This document shows, in pieces, positions 1 through 7,438 of a stretch of 17,695 nt of DNA (position 1 is the first letter of the stretch; every line of letters begins with the position of its first letter). The stretch comes from an uncultured Verrucomicrobiota bacterium. Lineage in GTDB: Bacteria; Verrucomicrobiota; Kiritimatiellia; RFP12; UBA1067. A program made the position numbers and the translations under genes. The stretch spans positions 1 to 17,695 of the forward strand of contig CAMNLN010000031.1 in assembly GCA_946543025.1 (NCBI GenBank). The letters run 5' to 3'. The notes under the pieces were generated by a model. It did not search any database. It was given only the letters and a program-made list of their open reading frames with translations, and was not told the DNA's origin.

Positions 1-91
1 AAGCATGATAGAACTTTGTTGCAACTGAATTGGGAAATTTTCGCGGGAAGTTGGGGAAAATTCATGACGGGCGGCGGGAGGGTCTGCGACG

Positions 92-226
92 ATGTGCAAC
101 ACGACCTGCTACTACAATGCAAATGGTTCGTTCGCCGGATCGTCCACCAGAATGGGTAACACGACGACATATTTCTACAACGCGCATGGTTCGCTCGCAG
201 GAACGGCGACTACGATGGGCAGATAA
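92..226 (+). CDS. Small 44-aa protein of two tandem 20-residue repeats
   Basis: A short ORF starts at ATG 92, with a good Shine-Dalgarno GGGAGGG at 76-82 (9 nt spacing), and ends at TAA 224-226. After a two-residue start the protein is nearly all two 20-residue repeats, of the form N-T-T-x-Y-x-Y-N-A-x-G-S-x-A-G. The repeats match two adjacent 60-bp DNA units. Short Gly/Asn/Thr/Tyr-rich repeats of the type TTYYYDANGRYTGSAT occur in many small bacterial proteins without an assigned function; I recognise the pattern but not a named family. No signal peptide or membrane segment is visible. In-frame stops at 26 and 65 mean it cannot extend far upstream without a frameshift, so it is either a genuine small gene or the 3' end of a decayed longer repeat protein. 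The wording of the repeat and the SD argue that it is coding; function is unknown. Confidence 0.5.
   Translation: MCNTTCYYNANGSFAGSSTRMGNTTTYFYNAHGSLAGTATTMGR
101..220 (+). repeat. Two tandem 60-bp units
   Basis: Units 101-160 and 161-220 have exactly the same length and frame. Each encodes one 20-residue repeat of the small ORF at 92-226. They are diverged at DNA level but share the segment around AATGG/CATGG-TTCG and the ATGGG near the end of each unit. Divergence mostly at synonymous or conservative positions suggests an old coding duplication rather than a recent slippage event. Confidence 0.65.
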
Positions 227-315
227 GCTTTTTCTGATATGTGTGGACGGTTTCCGTGGACTGTCCTCCTCTCATGTGGCTTCTTGAGACGAGAATAGAA
301 CCGTCCGCCGCCTGA

Positions 316-435
316 TCTGCCTTGGCCGTCGTCCGTCCGCATCTGCTTTACGACGGCGACATTGCAATTCCCATGCTTGACGGCAATGACATCGGCGTGT
401 GCAACTTCCGCGACTTCAAGTATTCGGACTGTTGA
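316..435 (+). pseudogene. Possible 3' remnant of a secreted enzyme gene
   Basis: Between the stop at 313-315 and TGA 433-435 an open frame of 39 codons has high GC at third positions and a protein-like C-terminus: LYDGDIAIPML, then DGNDIGVCNFRDFKYSDC. Alternating hydrophobic and aromatic residues ending in F-R-D-F-K-Y look like the last strands of a beta-sandwich, as in many secreted glycosidases or lyases, but I cannot name the family. There is no SD-supported start in this frame, so if it is coding it is the tail of a truncated gene. The opposite-strand ORF over the same bases looks like a shadow. Chance coding-like sequence remains possible. Confidence 0.3.
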
Positions 436-473
436 TTGGTCAGGACGTCTAAAGGAAAGCACATGCGCGGTCG

Positions 474-503
474 TTGCGCGGCGGAGGGGACGTGTGATAT
501 AAT
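474..503 (+). promoter_or_regulatory. Extended -10 promoter placed for a leaderless mRNA
   Basis: A perfect TATAAT lies at 498-503, preceded by TG at 495-496, giving an extended -10 element (TGATATAAT). A weak -35 candidate TTGCGC lies at 474-479 with an 18-bp spacer. A start site about 7 nt below the -10 would fall at or next to the A of the ATG at 510, so the esterase mRNA would have essentially no 5' leader. The only purine-rich SD-like sequence (GGAGGGGA, 483-490) lies upstream of the -10 box and would not be transcribed from this promoter. Confidence 0.65.
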
Positions 504-509
504 CGCACC

Positions 510-1220
510 ATGAAAACATTGCTCACCACCTGCCTCGTCGCCGCCTCCCTGGCGGTTTCCGCCGCCAACATCGTCTTGATCGGCGATTCAACCCTCGCGC
601 CGCGCGACGCCAAGACGAAGCTCGGCAGCTGGGGCGACGCGCTCAAGCCCTCGCTCGCGCCTGGCAACGGCATCGTCAACCGGTCGGTCGGCGGACGTAC
701 CGTGCGTACCACGAAGCCGGCCTGGAAGAAAAGCCTCGAGATGATCGCGAAGGGCGACTTTGTGATCATCCAGTTCGGCATCAACGACGCCAACAAGAAG
801 AAGCTCGTCGAGGAGGCCGAGTTCAAGAAAACCATCGCCGAGTTCGCCGACGACGTGATTGCCAAGGGCGCGACGCCCATCATCTGCAGCCCCGTGTCCA
901 ACGCCGGCTACGGCAAGACCGGAAAGCCCGGCGATCCGTTCAAGCTCACCGCCTCGCGCCGCACGTACGGCGACTACGCGAAGACCGTGGCCGCGGAGAA
1001 GAAGCTCGCGTACGTGGACATGACGGCGCTCACCGCCGCCGAGCTCTCCAAGCTCGGCCGTGATGGGGCGCTTGCGCTCTACATGGGCGAGACGACGCGG
1101 AAAGGAAAGCCGACGTTCGACACCACGCATCCTGCAAAGGCCGGCGCCACGCGCTTCGCCGAGCTGTTCATCGCCGACGTGAAGGCGCAGAAGCTGCCGG
1201 TCGCGCAACTTTTCAAATGA
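510..1220 (+). CDS. Secreted SGNH/GDSL hydrolase, rhamnogalacturonan acetylesterase-like (CE12 type)
   Basis: A 236-aa exported esterase, predicted to remove acetyl groups from pectic rhamnogalacturonan or a similar acetylated glycan. Residues 1-18 or 19 form a signal peptide with AxA-like cleavage. SGNH blocks are in order: GDST with nucleophile Ser27 (block I), VGGRT with Gly61/62 (block II), QFGIND with Asn92 (block III), and DTTH with Asp204 and His207 (block V). The order and the total size match family CE12 esterases. Block III usually reads GHND in this group; here the His is Ile91, a modest deviation. The start is fixed by the signal peptide directly after ATG 510; no SD is present, and the promoter position suggests leaderless translation. 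The next gene begins 22 bp later and may be cotranscribed. Family assignment is strong; substrate is inferred and another carbohydrate O-acetylesterase is possible. Confidence 0.85.
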   Translation: MKTLLTTCLVAASLAVSAANIVLIGDSTLAPRDAKTKLGSWGDALKPSLAPGNGIVNRSVGGRTVRTTKPAWKKSLEMIAKGDFVIIQFGINDANKKKLVEEAEFKKTIAEFADDVIAKGATPIICSPVSNAGYGKTGKPGDPFKLTASRRTYGDYAKTVAAEKKLAYVDMTALTAAELSKLGRDGALALYMGETTRKGKPTFDTTHPAKAGATRFAELFIADVKAQKLPVAQLFK

Positions 1221-1242
1221 TGGGACGCCCTGTCATTCACCC

Positions 1243-2016
1243 ATGGTCCCGATCCAAAGACTGACTGACCTGTACGACGCCTACGTGGACACGTTCCGCG
1301 AGGCGAACGGCGAGTTGCCGCCGATGATGCGGCTCAAGCGCATCCATACGGCGCACGTGGTCGAGAACGCGCGGCTCATCGCCGAGGGCGAGGGATTCGA
1401 CGCCGAGACGGCGCGCGCGTGCGACGCGGCCGCGCTCCTGCACGACACCGGTCGCTACGAGCAACTGAAGCGCTACAACACGTTCCGCGACTCGGACAGC
1501 ATCGACCACGCCGTGTTCTCGCACGATATCGTGAAGGAGAATGGGTGGCTGGACGGCGATCCGCAACGCGAGGCGATCCTGACGGCCGTGCTCTTCCACA
1601 ACCGTCGCGACGTGCCGGACGGACTCGACCCGCTTACGGAGGTGGCGGTCTATACGGTGCGCGACGCGGACAAGCTCGACATCTTCCGCGTGCTGGAGGA
1701 CCAGATCGCGACGACCGACTGGCGGCACAACTGCGAGGCGTTCTGGAACCTCCCCACGCAGGCTGCGCCGAACCCTGCGGTGGTCGAGGCCATCCGCGCG
1801 GGGCGGCCCGTGGACTACCAGAACATCAAGACGCTCGCCGACTTCGTGTTGATTCAGGTAGGGTGGATGCGAAGCGGGCTCCGCTACGCCACGAGCCGCC
1901 GTCTCTGCGCGGATCGTAGGCATCTCGGCTTCCGCCGAGACTTCCTGCACGAGCTGACGGATGACCCCGTTGTGGACGAATTGTGCGACTTGGCACGGCA
2001 ACAGATCGCACGCTGA
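1243..2016 (+). CDS. HD-domain phosphohydrolase
   Basis: A 257-aa cytoplasmic protein without signal peptide. It carries the metal-binding residues of the HD superfamily: His35/His38 in the first helix, the His67-Asp68 pair in ALLHDTGRYE, His89 and His94 in DHAVFSHD, His119 in VLFHN, and Asp141/Asp143 in RDADKLDIF. HD proteins hydrolyse phosphate esters of nucleotides or related compounds. The RDADKLDIF element is typical of small stand-alone HD hydrolases whose substrate is not known. The C-terminal third is alpha-helical and I do not recognise an extra domain. The start ATG 1243 lies 22 bp after the esterase stop with no visible SD, so translation may depend on coupling or the start may lie slightly downstream; the first HD residue at 35 leaves little room. 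It is the only plainly housekeeping-like enzyme in the window. Confidence 0.85.
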   Translation: MVPIQRLTDLYDAYVDTFREANGELPPMMRLKRIHTAHVVENARLIAEGEGFDAETARACDAAALLHDTGRYEQLKRYNTFRDSDSIDHAVFSHDIVKENGWLDGDPQREAILTAVLFHNRRDVPDGLDPLTEVAVYTVRDADKLDIFRVLEDQIATTDWRHNCEAFWNLPTQAAPNPAVVEAIRAGRPVDYQNIKTLADFVLIQVGWMRSGLRYATSRRLCADRRHLGFRRDFLHELTDDPVVDELCDLARQQIAR

Positions 2017-2059
2017 AAACGGCGAAACGGAAATCGCGAGCCGTTCAAGCGGTCGCTTG

Positions 2060-2068
2060 TGTTATAAT
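2060..2068 (+). promoter_or_regulatory. Extended -10 promoter for the exoprotein/glycosidase unit
   Basis: TGTTATAAT at 2060-2068 is a perfect extended -10 element (TG-N-TATAAT). No good -35 hexamer sits at 16-18 bp upstream, as is common for extended -10 promoters. The expected transcription start is near 2075, which gives a leader of about 24 nt containing the SD GGAGG (2087-2091) for the ATG at 2099. This supports a start at 2099 rather than any codon inside the preceding HD gene. Confidence 0.6.
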
Positions 2069-2098
2069 AGGCATTATCAACGAAACGGAGGCGATGGC

Positions 2099-5000
2099 AT
2101 GAAGGAGATTTTCTGGTTTAAAGGCGTGCTCTGCGCGGTGTTTTGCGGGTTTGCGGCGGCGGCGTCGTTTTCAGTGGCGGCGGCCACGTGGACGGGCGCG
2201 CAGGACGCGTTCTGGACGAATGCCGCTAACTGGGCGGAGGGAACGGTTCCTGGCAAATACTATGCGCCGGACGGCACGTTGGCCGGTACGAAGGAGATGA
2301 CCGTCACGTTCGGCGCGTGTTCCGGCGCGGTCGAGATTGATCTCGACGGCCTCTTCTCCATCGGCAAAGTGCATGTGACCGGCGCGGACGCGCCGCGCTA
2401 CACCTTCGGCACCTCCGCCACGCAGGTCCTTCCCATCGAAGCGGTGTTCGGCGGCAGCCTGAACCAGTTTACGGTTGATTCGTCCGTCACGCGGGCACCG
2501 ATCGTACGGGCGATTTTCGGATTCGGCAACGGCATCGGCGAAGCGGCTGGAGACACTAAGGTCTATCTGTACAACAACTCGTCCGACACGCTGGTCATCA
2601 ACGATTTCGGCTACATGCGGCGGGCGGCGGCCAACCACCGCACGCGCGCCACGTTCGCCGGATCAGGGCCGATCGCTGTCAACGGCGTGTGGGTGAAGGC
2701 TCCGGCAAACGCGGTCCAGGACAACCAGTCGTACATCAGCACCGGAAGCTCAGTCGGGCCGACGTTCAATCAGTCTTTCACCTTTCCAGGGATATTCAAC
2801 AGCAGCGCCGGCAACTCGAAGATGACGATCGCCGCTGGCGTGACGATTACGACGACCGGCTCGTGGGGAGACCTGGGATCGCTCCCGTTCACCATAAACG
2901 GCCCCGGCACGCTTGCGGTCACGCCCGGCAAGTTCGTGCAGTGCTATACCGACAATGCGATCTACCTGAACTGTCGCCTGGCGTTGACATCCGCGCCAGG
3001 AACGGATCGAGGCATGCACATCTACGGTCAAGGCGCATACCACATCAACAACGTCGCGAACACGCTGTCGGGAACGCTTCAGTACTGGGGCTTGAACGCC
3101 AGCTCGGCATTCGTGTTCGAGAAGATCGGGCGCATCGGCGAAACGAGTCCGCTCGGCAACGTAACCACGATCCGCGCCAACAAATACTTGAAGGTGGTGT
3201 TCACGGGTTCGACGCCGGACGTCACGGATCGCGTATTCGAAATCGGCCCGAAGGATGTTGTGAACAATTGGAACAACGACCAGCATTCGTTTGTCGTTGA
3301 GCAGGCGGGTTCCGCGTCGCTGACGGTGGAGTCCTCGCCGGCGCTCAAGTCCACGCCCGCCGACGGCATCCACAAGTTCATGCTCACGGGCAATGGCGCT
3401 GGCGAAGGCATCTGGGCGGGCGTGCTGGCGGACGGGGCTTCCACGCAGCTGCAGGTGACGAAGGCCGGCACCGGGCGCTGGGTGTACACGGGCGCGAACA
3501 CGTACACCGGCAAAACGATCGTGAACGCCGGTACGCTTGCCCTCGGCGCGAGCGGTACGCTGGAGTCGTCCGCCATCACGCTCGCGGGCGGGACGCTGGA
3601 GGTGACTGGAACGAAGTCGGTGCTTTCCATCACGGCGGCCGGCGCGTCCACGCTGTGCCTCGTCGACGGCGCCGCGCTGACGGTCGGCGCGATCACGCAG
3701 AGCTCGGGGACGCTGGCGGTGACGACGGGGACAGGGTCATCGCTCGTCTGCCCTGCGCTGGCGAACACCGCGCCCGGCTGGATCACGGTGAACGGCTATG
3801 CGGCCGAGTTCGACTCGGCCGGCCGTCTGAGGCGGCAGAGCTACGCGGTCTCCGCTGCCATCGCCGCGCGCGGCGACACGGTGCCGAACGACGCCTCCGC
3901 CGTGGTGGGCATCACCTCGCCCGGTACAGGCGGCGCCGACGAACTCGCGGCCACGGAGACGACGGTCGCCGCGCTTGTGCAGAAGACGTCCGTCCCGGCC
4001 GTCATCTCCCTCGCGGGCGGGCGTACGCTCGCCGTGGGGACGCTGGCGGTGGACGAAGGCGGATCTGCTCTGACGATCTGCACGGCGCCCGGCGAGGGCA
4101 CACTCGCCGCCGCGTCTTCGCCTCTCGTGTTCGATGCGGCCAACGCGGACCCCGCCGCGTCGATCACGGTCAACGCCGCGCTAGACGCCGCGAAGATCGA
4201 GAAGAAGGGCGACGGCGACCTCTTCTTCCGAGCCCCTTTTACGTTTGCGGGCGAGATGGAGGTCACGGCGGGCCGCGTGGTGCTCACGAACGAGACGGCG
4301 CTTTCGCTCGCGGCCACGATCGTCGGCGGACAGCCGGGCATGAGCAAGGTACAGGTGGACGGCCCGGGCGCGCTGACCTTCCCCCACAAGAACCCGGACT
4401 ACGATGGTGACTTTATCCTCAACGGCGGAACCGTGACGTTCGACAAGAACGACCTCACGGTCACGCACTTCGGATCGAATGTCGGTACGCTGGTCGTCAC
4501 CAACGGCGCATCGCTGGTTCTGGACGGAACGGAGGGGGCGGGCGACTACCTCAAGATGAACGGCAAGAGGATGCGCATCTCCGGCGTCGGGCCGGACGGC
4601 AACGGCGCGCTGGTGGCGAACGAGTTCTTCTACAATTTTCTCGGCGACGTGGCGCTTGACGGCGACACCACTTTTTCGTGCGGAAGGGGCAAGGTCAATC
4701 CGGGCTATGTCGCGTTCGATAGCGGGCGGACGCTGGACATGGGCGGGCACGCGCTCACATTCAAGGGCGGCTCCGGCTATTTGGTGTTCAAGTACAACAA
4801 CGGCATCACCAACGCCGGTCCGCTCGTGATTGAAAGCGGTACGCTGAGCGTGTACAACGACGCGCGGCTGGGCAACAAAGACGACGCGCCGATCGTTTTG
4901 TGTCCCGGGGCACAGTTGAGCCCGTACCTCATGGGCGCGCAGGAGCGCACGTGGGAGATACGCGGACCCGCCGCCAATCCCGCGCGCATGGTCGTCCAGT

Positions 5001-7423
5001 CCTCCGTGACGGACGTCAACACAAACCGCTACCGCTTTAACGGCGACGTGACGTTCGTGCCGCAGGAGACAGGTGCCATGGCTGCGTGGCGCCTGATGCA
5101 GACGTCAAAGTGCTATTATTCGCCGCTTTACTTCGCGGGCAGGGTCGGCGGGGCCGGCTCGTTCCTGATCGACAGCAATTTCAGGGGCGACATCCACCTC
5201 GAAGGCGAAGACAACACCTTTGCGGGAACCTTGGCGCTGACCAACTCGTGGCTGTACTCCGCCATCTGCCTGCATTGGCCGTCGTCGCTTCCCGACTACT
5301 CGAAGCTGATCCTCTCCGGCGGGCGCGCGGTGGCGTACGCGGACAACTGGAGCGACGCGGCGATCCTTTCGCTCGCCAACACCGCCTCGCTCACGAACGG
5401 CGCGATCGTGACGGTGAACACGACCAAATGCGCGGGGAATGCGCATGAAATGACGCTCGCAGACGAGGTCCTCGTTGCCGACATGTTCGGCATCGGACAT
5501 GAGGGGCCGGGCAGGCTGGCGATCGCCGGAGGCTGGACGAAGCCCGTGCGGCTGGCGTCGTACGGAGGCGAGCTGGCGCTGACGGGCGATGGCGCGCGGA
5601 AGGTGGAGTCGGTCACGCTCGGCCATCCGTACAATTCCGGCACGAACGCCACGCTGTCGATCGAGGGCGGGTCCGTGACGCTTGGCAACGGCAACGTGGC
5701 AGTTGGGTTCGGGCAGGTGACGACGAACGACGGCTACCTGGCGACGCTCAAGGTATCGAACGCGAGCATCCTGGCGCCGGACGACAACTCCGCGTGCGCG
5801 TATCCGCAGATCAGCGTGGGATACGGATGCGAGCCGGGCTTCATGGAGATCGGCGACGGCGCGGAAGTGCGCGCTACGATGACCGTGGGCCACACCCACG
5901 TCGGCGGCAGCGCGACGGCCGGAATGGGCGCCGTGGCGCAGAAGGCCGGCAGCCTGGTTGTCCTGCGCGCGCATTCTTCCGTGCAGAACAACCGGATGTA
6001 CATCGGCAACGGCGACGGTACCTGGGGCGCGTACGCCCTGGAGGGCGGCACGTTCGATGCCGGGCAGATGACGCACGTCGTCCTGGGCTACGGAACTCGC
6101 GCGACCGGGTCGTTCGCCCAGTCGGCGGGCTCCACGGCCAAATTCGGGATGTTCTGCATCGGCTGGGGCGCCTTTTCCTCCGCCCACTACTACATGACGG
6201 GCGGCACGGCTTCCTTGAACGCACTCCAGATACCGTATGTCAACTGGGGCGGACAGGGCGGACTCTCCACGCTCACGATCGAGGGCGGCGAGATGACCGT
6301 GAAAAGTGGCAATACCGTGTCGATGGCGCAGGCAAATCCGCAGAACAGCACGACGGACTACGGCACGACGGCGATCATCAACCTGCTCGCCGGCGGTACG
6401 CTGCGCGCAACGCTCTTTTCAAAGAAGAACAGCTATGGCATCATGCCCGAGGCGGTGCACGCCTACGTGAACTTCGACGGTGGCGTCCTCTCCGCCAACG
6501 GGAGCAACGAACTCTTCGGACCGGATGGTGGGCAGATAGACGCAGTGACCGCGTTCGCCCGCGGCGCGGAGATCGCCGTCGAGAGCGGCTTCACCTCCAA
6601 GGTGCGTGTGCCGATCAGCGCGCCGACGGGCAAGGGCGTGGCCTCTGTGGCCTGGAGCGGAACGGCGGCCGCTGAATTCAAATATCTTGGCATGCCGACG
6701 GTTGATATCCTTGGCGACGGCCATGGCGCGAGCGCGGTGGCGCTGTTCGACGGGACGAGCGGGCGCGTGACCGGCGTCAAGATCGTCAGTCCCGGATGCG
6801 GCTACACGGAAGCGGTGGCGGTGATACGCCCTGCCGCCCTCAACCCGCGCAGTTCGGTTCAGGCGGGCTGGTTCACGAACACGTGCGTGCTGACGTCCGC
6901 CACGCCCGCGTCCGGTGGCCTGAAGAAGAGCGGCCCCGGTACGCTGGAGCTTCACGTGCCCAGCACCTACGGCGGCGCGACGACGATTGCGGGCGGCACG
7001 CTGAAGCTGATGTGCGACGACGCTATTCCTGCCGGGTCGCAGCTGGTCCTCGCGGGCGGTACGTTGGACCTCAACGGCAAGGCGGCGTCGTTCGGGTCGA
7101 TCGGCGGCGCGTCGGGTACTGTGACGGGCGGCAACGTGTCGCTTTCCTCCTCGTGGACGGTTGACGTGGCCGACCTCGCCGCCGGCAGGTATCCGGTCCT
7201 CACGGGCAACGCGGCGTTCGCGTCCGGCGCGACGGTCACGTTCGTCAACACCTCGCTTCTGGACGAGAACCGTCCCGGCGGCTACCCGTTCCTCTCCGTG
7301 AGCGGGACGGTGGACAACCCGCCTGTCGCCGACGCCTCGTTGCCCACGCCGTGGTTCATCATGCGCGCCGGAAATGAGTTCAAGGTCGTCTATCCGCACG
7401 GCACTGTTCTGTTGTTCCGCTGA
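2099..7423 (+). CDS. Very large secreted protein with autotransporter-associated beta-strand repeats
   Basis: A 1774-aa exported protein, probably a right-handed beta-helix located on the surface or outside the cell. The start is ATG 2099, with SD GGAGG at 2087-2091; the frame stays open to 1961 but that extension lies inside the HD gene. A long hydrophobic signal peptide ends near residues 27-29 (SVAAAT). The mature part opens with the characteristic WTGAQDAFWTNAANW motif. Two autotransporter-associated beta-strand (PATR-like) repeats are clear: one near residues 456-490 (GANTYTGKTIVNAGTLALG) and one near 1608-1655 (GPGTLELHVPSTYGG, then IAGGTLKL). Near 1530-1575 there is a DGHGASAVALFDG to SPGCGYTEA motif, as in beta-helix modules with GSGY loops. 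The rest is Gly/Thr/Ala-rich strand-turn sequence. There is no C-terminal autotransporter barrel; it ends in HGTVLLFR. Likely an adhesin, scaffold or polysaccharide-binding protein; the exact role is unknown. Confidence 0.85.
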   Translation: MKEIFWFKGVLCAVFCGFAAAASFSVAAATWTGAQDAFWTNAANWAEGTVPGKYYAPDGTLAGTKEMTVTFGACSGAVEIDLDGLFSIGKVHVTGADAPRYTFGTSATQVLPIEAVFGGSLNQFTVDSSVTRAPIVRAIFGFGNGIGEAAGDTKVYLYNNSSDTLVINDFGYMRRAAANHRTRATFAGSGPIAVNGVWVKAPANAVQDNQSYISTGSSVGPTFNQSFTFPGIFNSSAGNSKMTIAAGVTITTTGSWGDLGSLPFTINGPGTLAVTPGKFVQCYTDNAIYLNCRLALTSAPGTDRGMHIYGQGAYHINNVANTLSGTLQYWGLNASSAFVFEKIGRIGETSPLGNVTTIRANKYLKVVFTGSTPDVTDRVFEIGPKDVVNNWNNDQHSFVVEQAGSASLTVESSPALKSTPADGIHKFMLTGNGAGEGIWAGVLADGASTQLQVTKAGTGRWVYTGANTYTGKTIVNAGTLALGASGTLESSAITLAGGTLEVTGTKSVLSITAAGASTLCLVDGAALTVGAITQSSGTLAVTTGTGSSLVCPALANTAPGWITVNGYAAEFDSAGRLRRQSYAVSAAIAARGDTVPNDASAVVGITSPGTGGADELAATETTVAALVQKTSVPAVISLAGGRTLAVGTLAVDEGGSALTICTAPGEGTLAAASSPLVFDAANADPAASITVNAALDAAKIEKKGDGDLFFRAPFTFAGEMEVTAGRVVLTNETALSLAATIVGGQPGMSKVQVDGPGALTFPHKNPDYDGDFILNGGTVTFDKNDLTVTHFGSNVGTLVVTNGASLVLDGTEGAGDYLKMNGKRMRISGVGPDGNGALVANEFFYNFLGDVALDGDTTFSCGRGKVNPGYVAFDSGRTLDMGGHALTFKGGSGYLVFKYNNGITNAGPLVIESGTLSVYNDARLGNKDDAPIVLCPGAQLSPYLMGAQERTWEIRGPAANPARMVVQSSVTDVNTNRYRFNGDVTFVPQETGAMAAWRLMQTSKCYYSPLYFAGRVGGAGSFLIDSNFRGDIHLEGEDNTFAGTLALTNSWLYSAICLHWPSSLPDYSKLILSGGRAVAYADNWSDAAILSLANTASLTNGAIVTVNTTKCAGNAHEMTLADEVLVADMFGIGHEGPGRLAIAGGWTKPVRLASYGGELALTGDGARKVESVTLGHPYNSGTNATLSIEGGSVTLGNGNVAVGFGQVTTNDGYLATLKVSNASILAPDDNSACAYPQISVGYGCEPGFMEIGDGAEVRATMTVGHTHVGGSATAGMGAVAQKAGSLVVLRAHSSVQNNRMYIGNGDGTWGAYALEGGTFDAGQMTHVVLGYGTRATGSFAQSAGSTAKFGMFCIGWGAFSSAHYYMTGGTASLNALQIPYVNWGGQGGLSTLTIEGGEMTVKSGNTVSMAQANPQNSTTDYGTTAIINLLAGGTLRATLFSKKNSYGIMPEAVHAYVNFDGGVLSANGSNELFGPDGGQIDAVTAFARGAEIAVESGFTSKVRVPISAPTGKGVASVAWSGTAAAEFKYLGMPTVDILGDGHGASAVALFDGTSGRVTGVKIVSPGCGYTEAVAVIRPAALNPRSSVQAGWFTNTCVLTSATPASGGLKKSGPGTLELHVPSTYGGATTIAGGTLKLMCDDAIPAGSQLVLAGGTLDLNGKAASFGSIGGASGTVTGGNVSLSSSWTVDVADLAAGRYPVLTGNAAFASGATVTFVNTSLLDENRPGGYPFLSVSGTVDNPPVADASLPTPWFIMRAGNEFKVVYPHGTVLLFR

Positions 7424-7438
7424 CGGGAGGGATTTTCC

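Larger units (their letters stand above)
227..509 (+). other. Gene-poor intergenic stretch with a possible gene remnant and a promoter
   Basis: No complete gene is supported here. The stretch holds a possible 3' coding remnant (316-435) and the promoter of the downstream esterase (474-503). There is a weak inverted repeat, CCGTCGT at 326-332 with ACGACGG at 350-356, but its 17-nt loop and lack of a T-run do not make a convincing terminator. I see no tRNA-like or other RNA structure. Confidence 0.5.

Noticed and set aside
30..287. An 85-codon open frame on the plus strand
   Set aside because: It reads the 60-bp repeats in another frame and gives an Arg-rich, unprotein-like sequence; the frame starting at 92 gives the natural repeat and has an SD.
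326..356. CCGTCGT/ACGACGG inverted repeat as a terminator or RNA element
   Set aside because: A 17-nt loop and no T-run; such 7-bp matches are expected by chance in GC-rich DNA.
1961..2098. Upstream extension of the giant exoprotein frame
   Set aside because: It overlaps the HD gene, has no SD, and would bury the signal peptide. The extended -10 at 2060-2068 and SD at 2087-2091 place the start at 2099.
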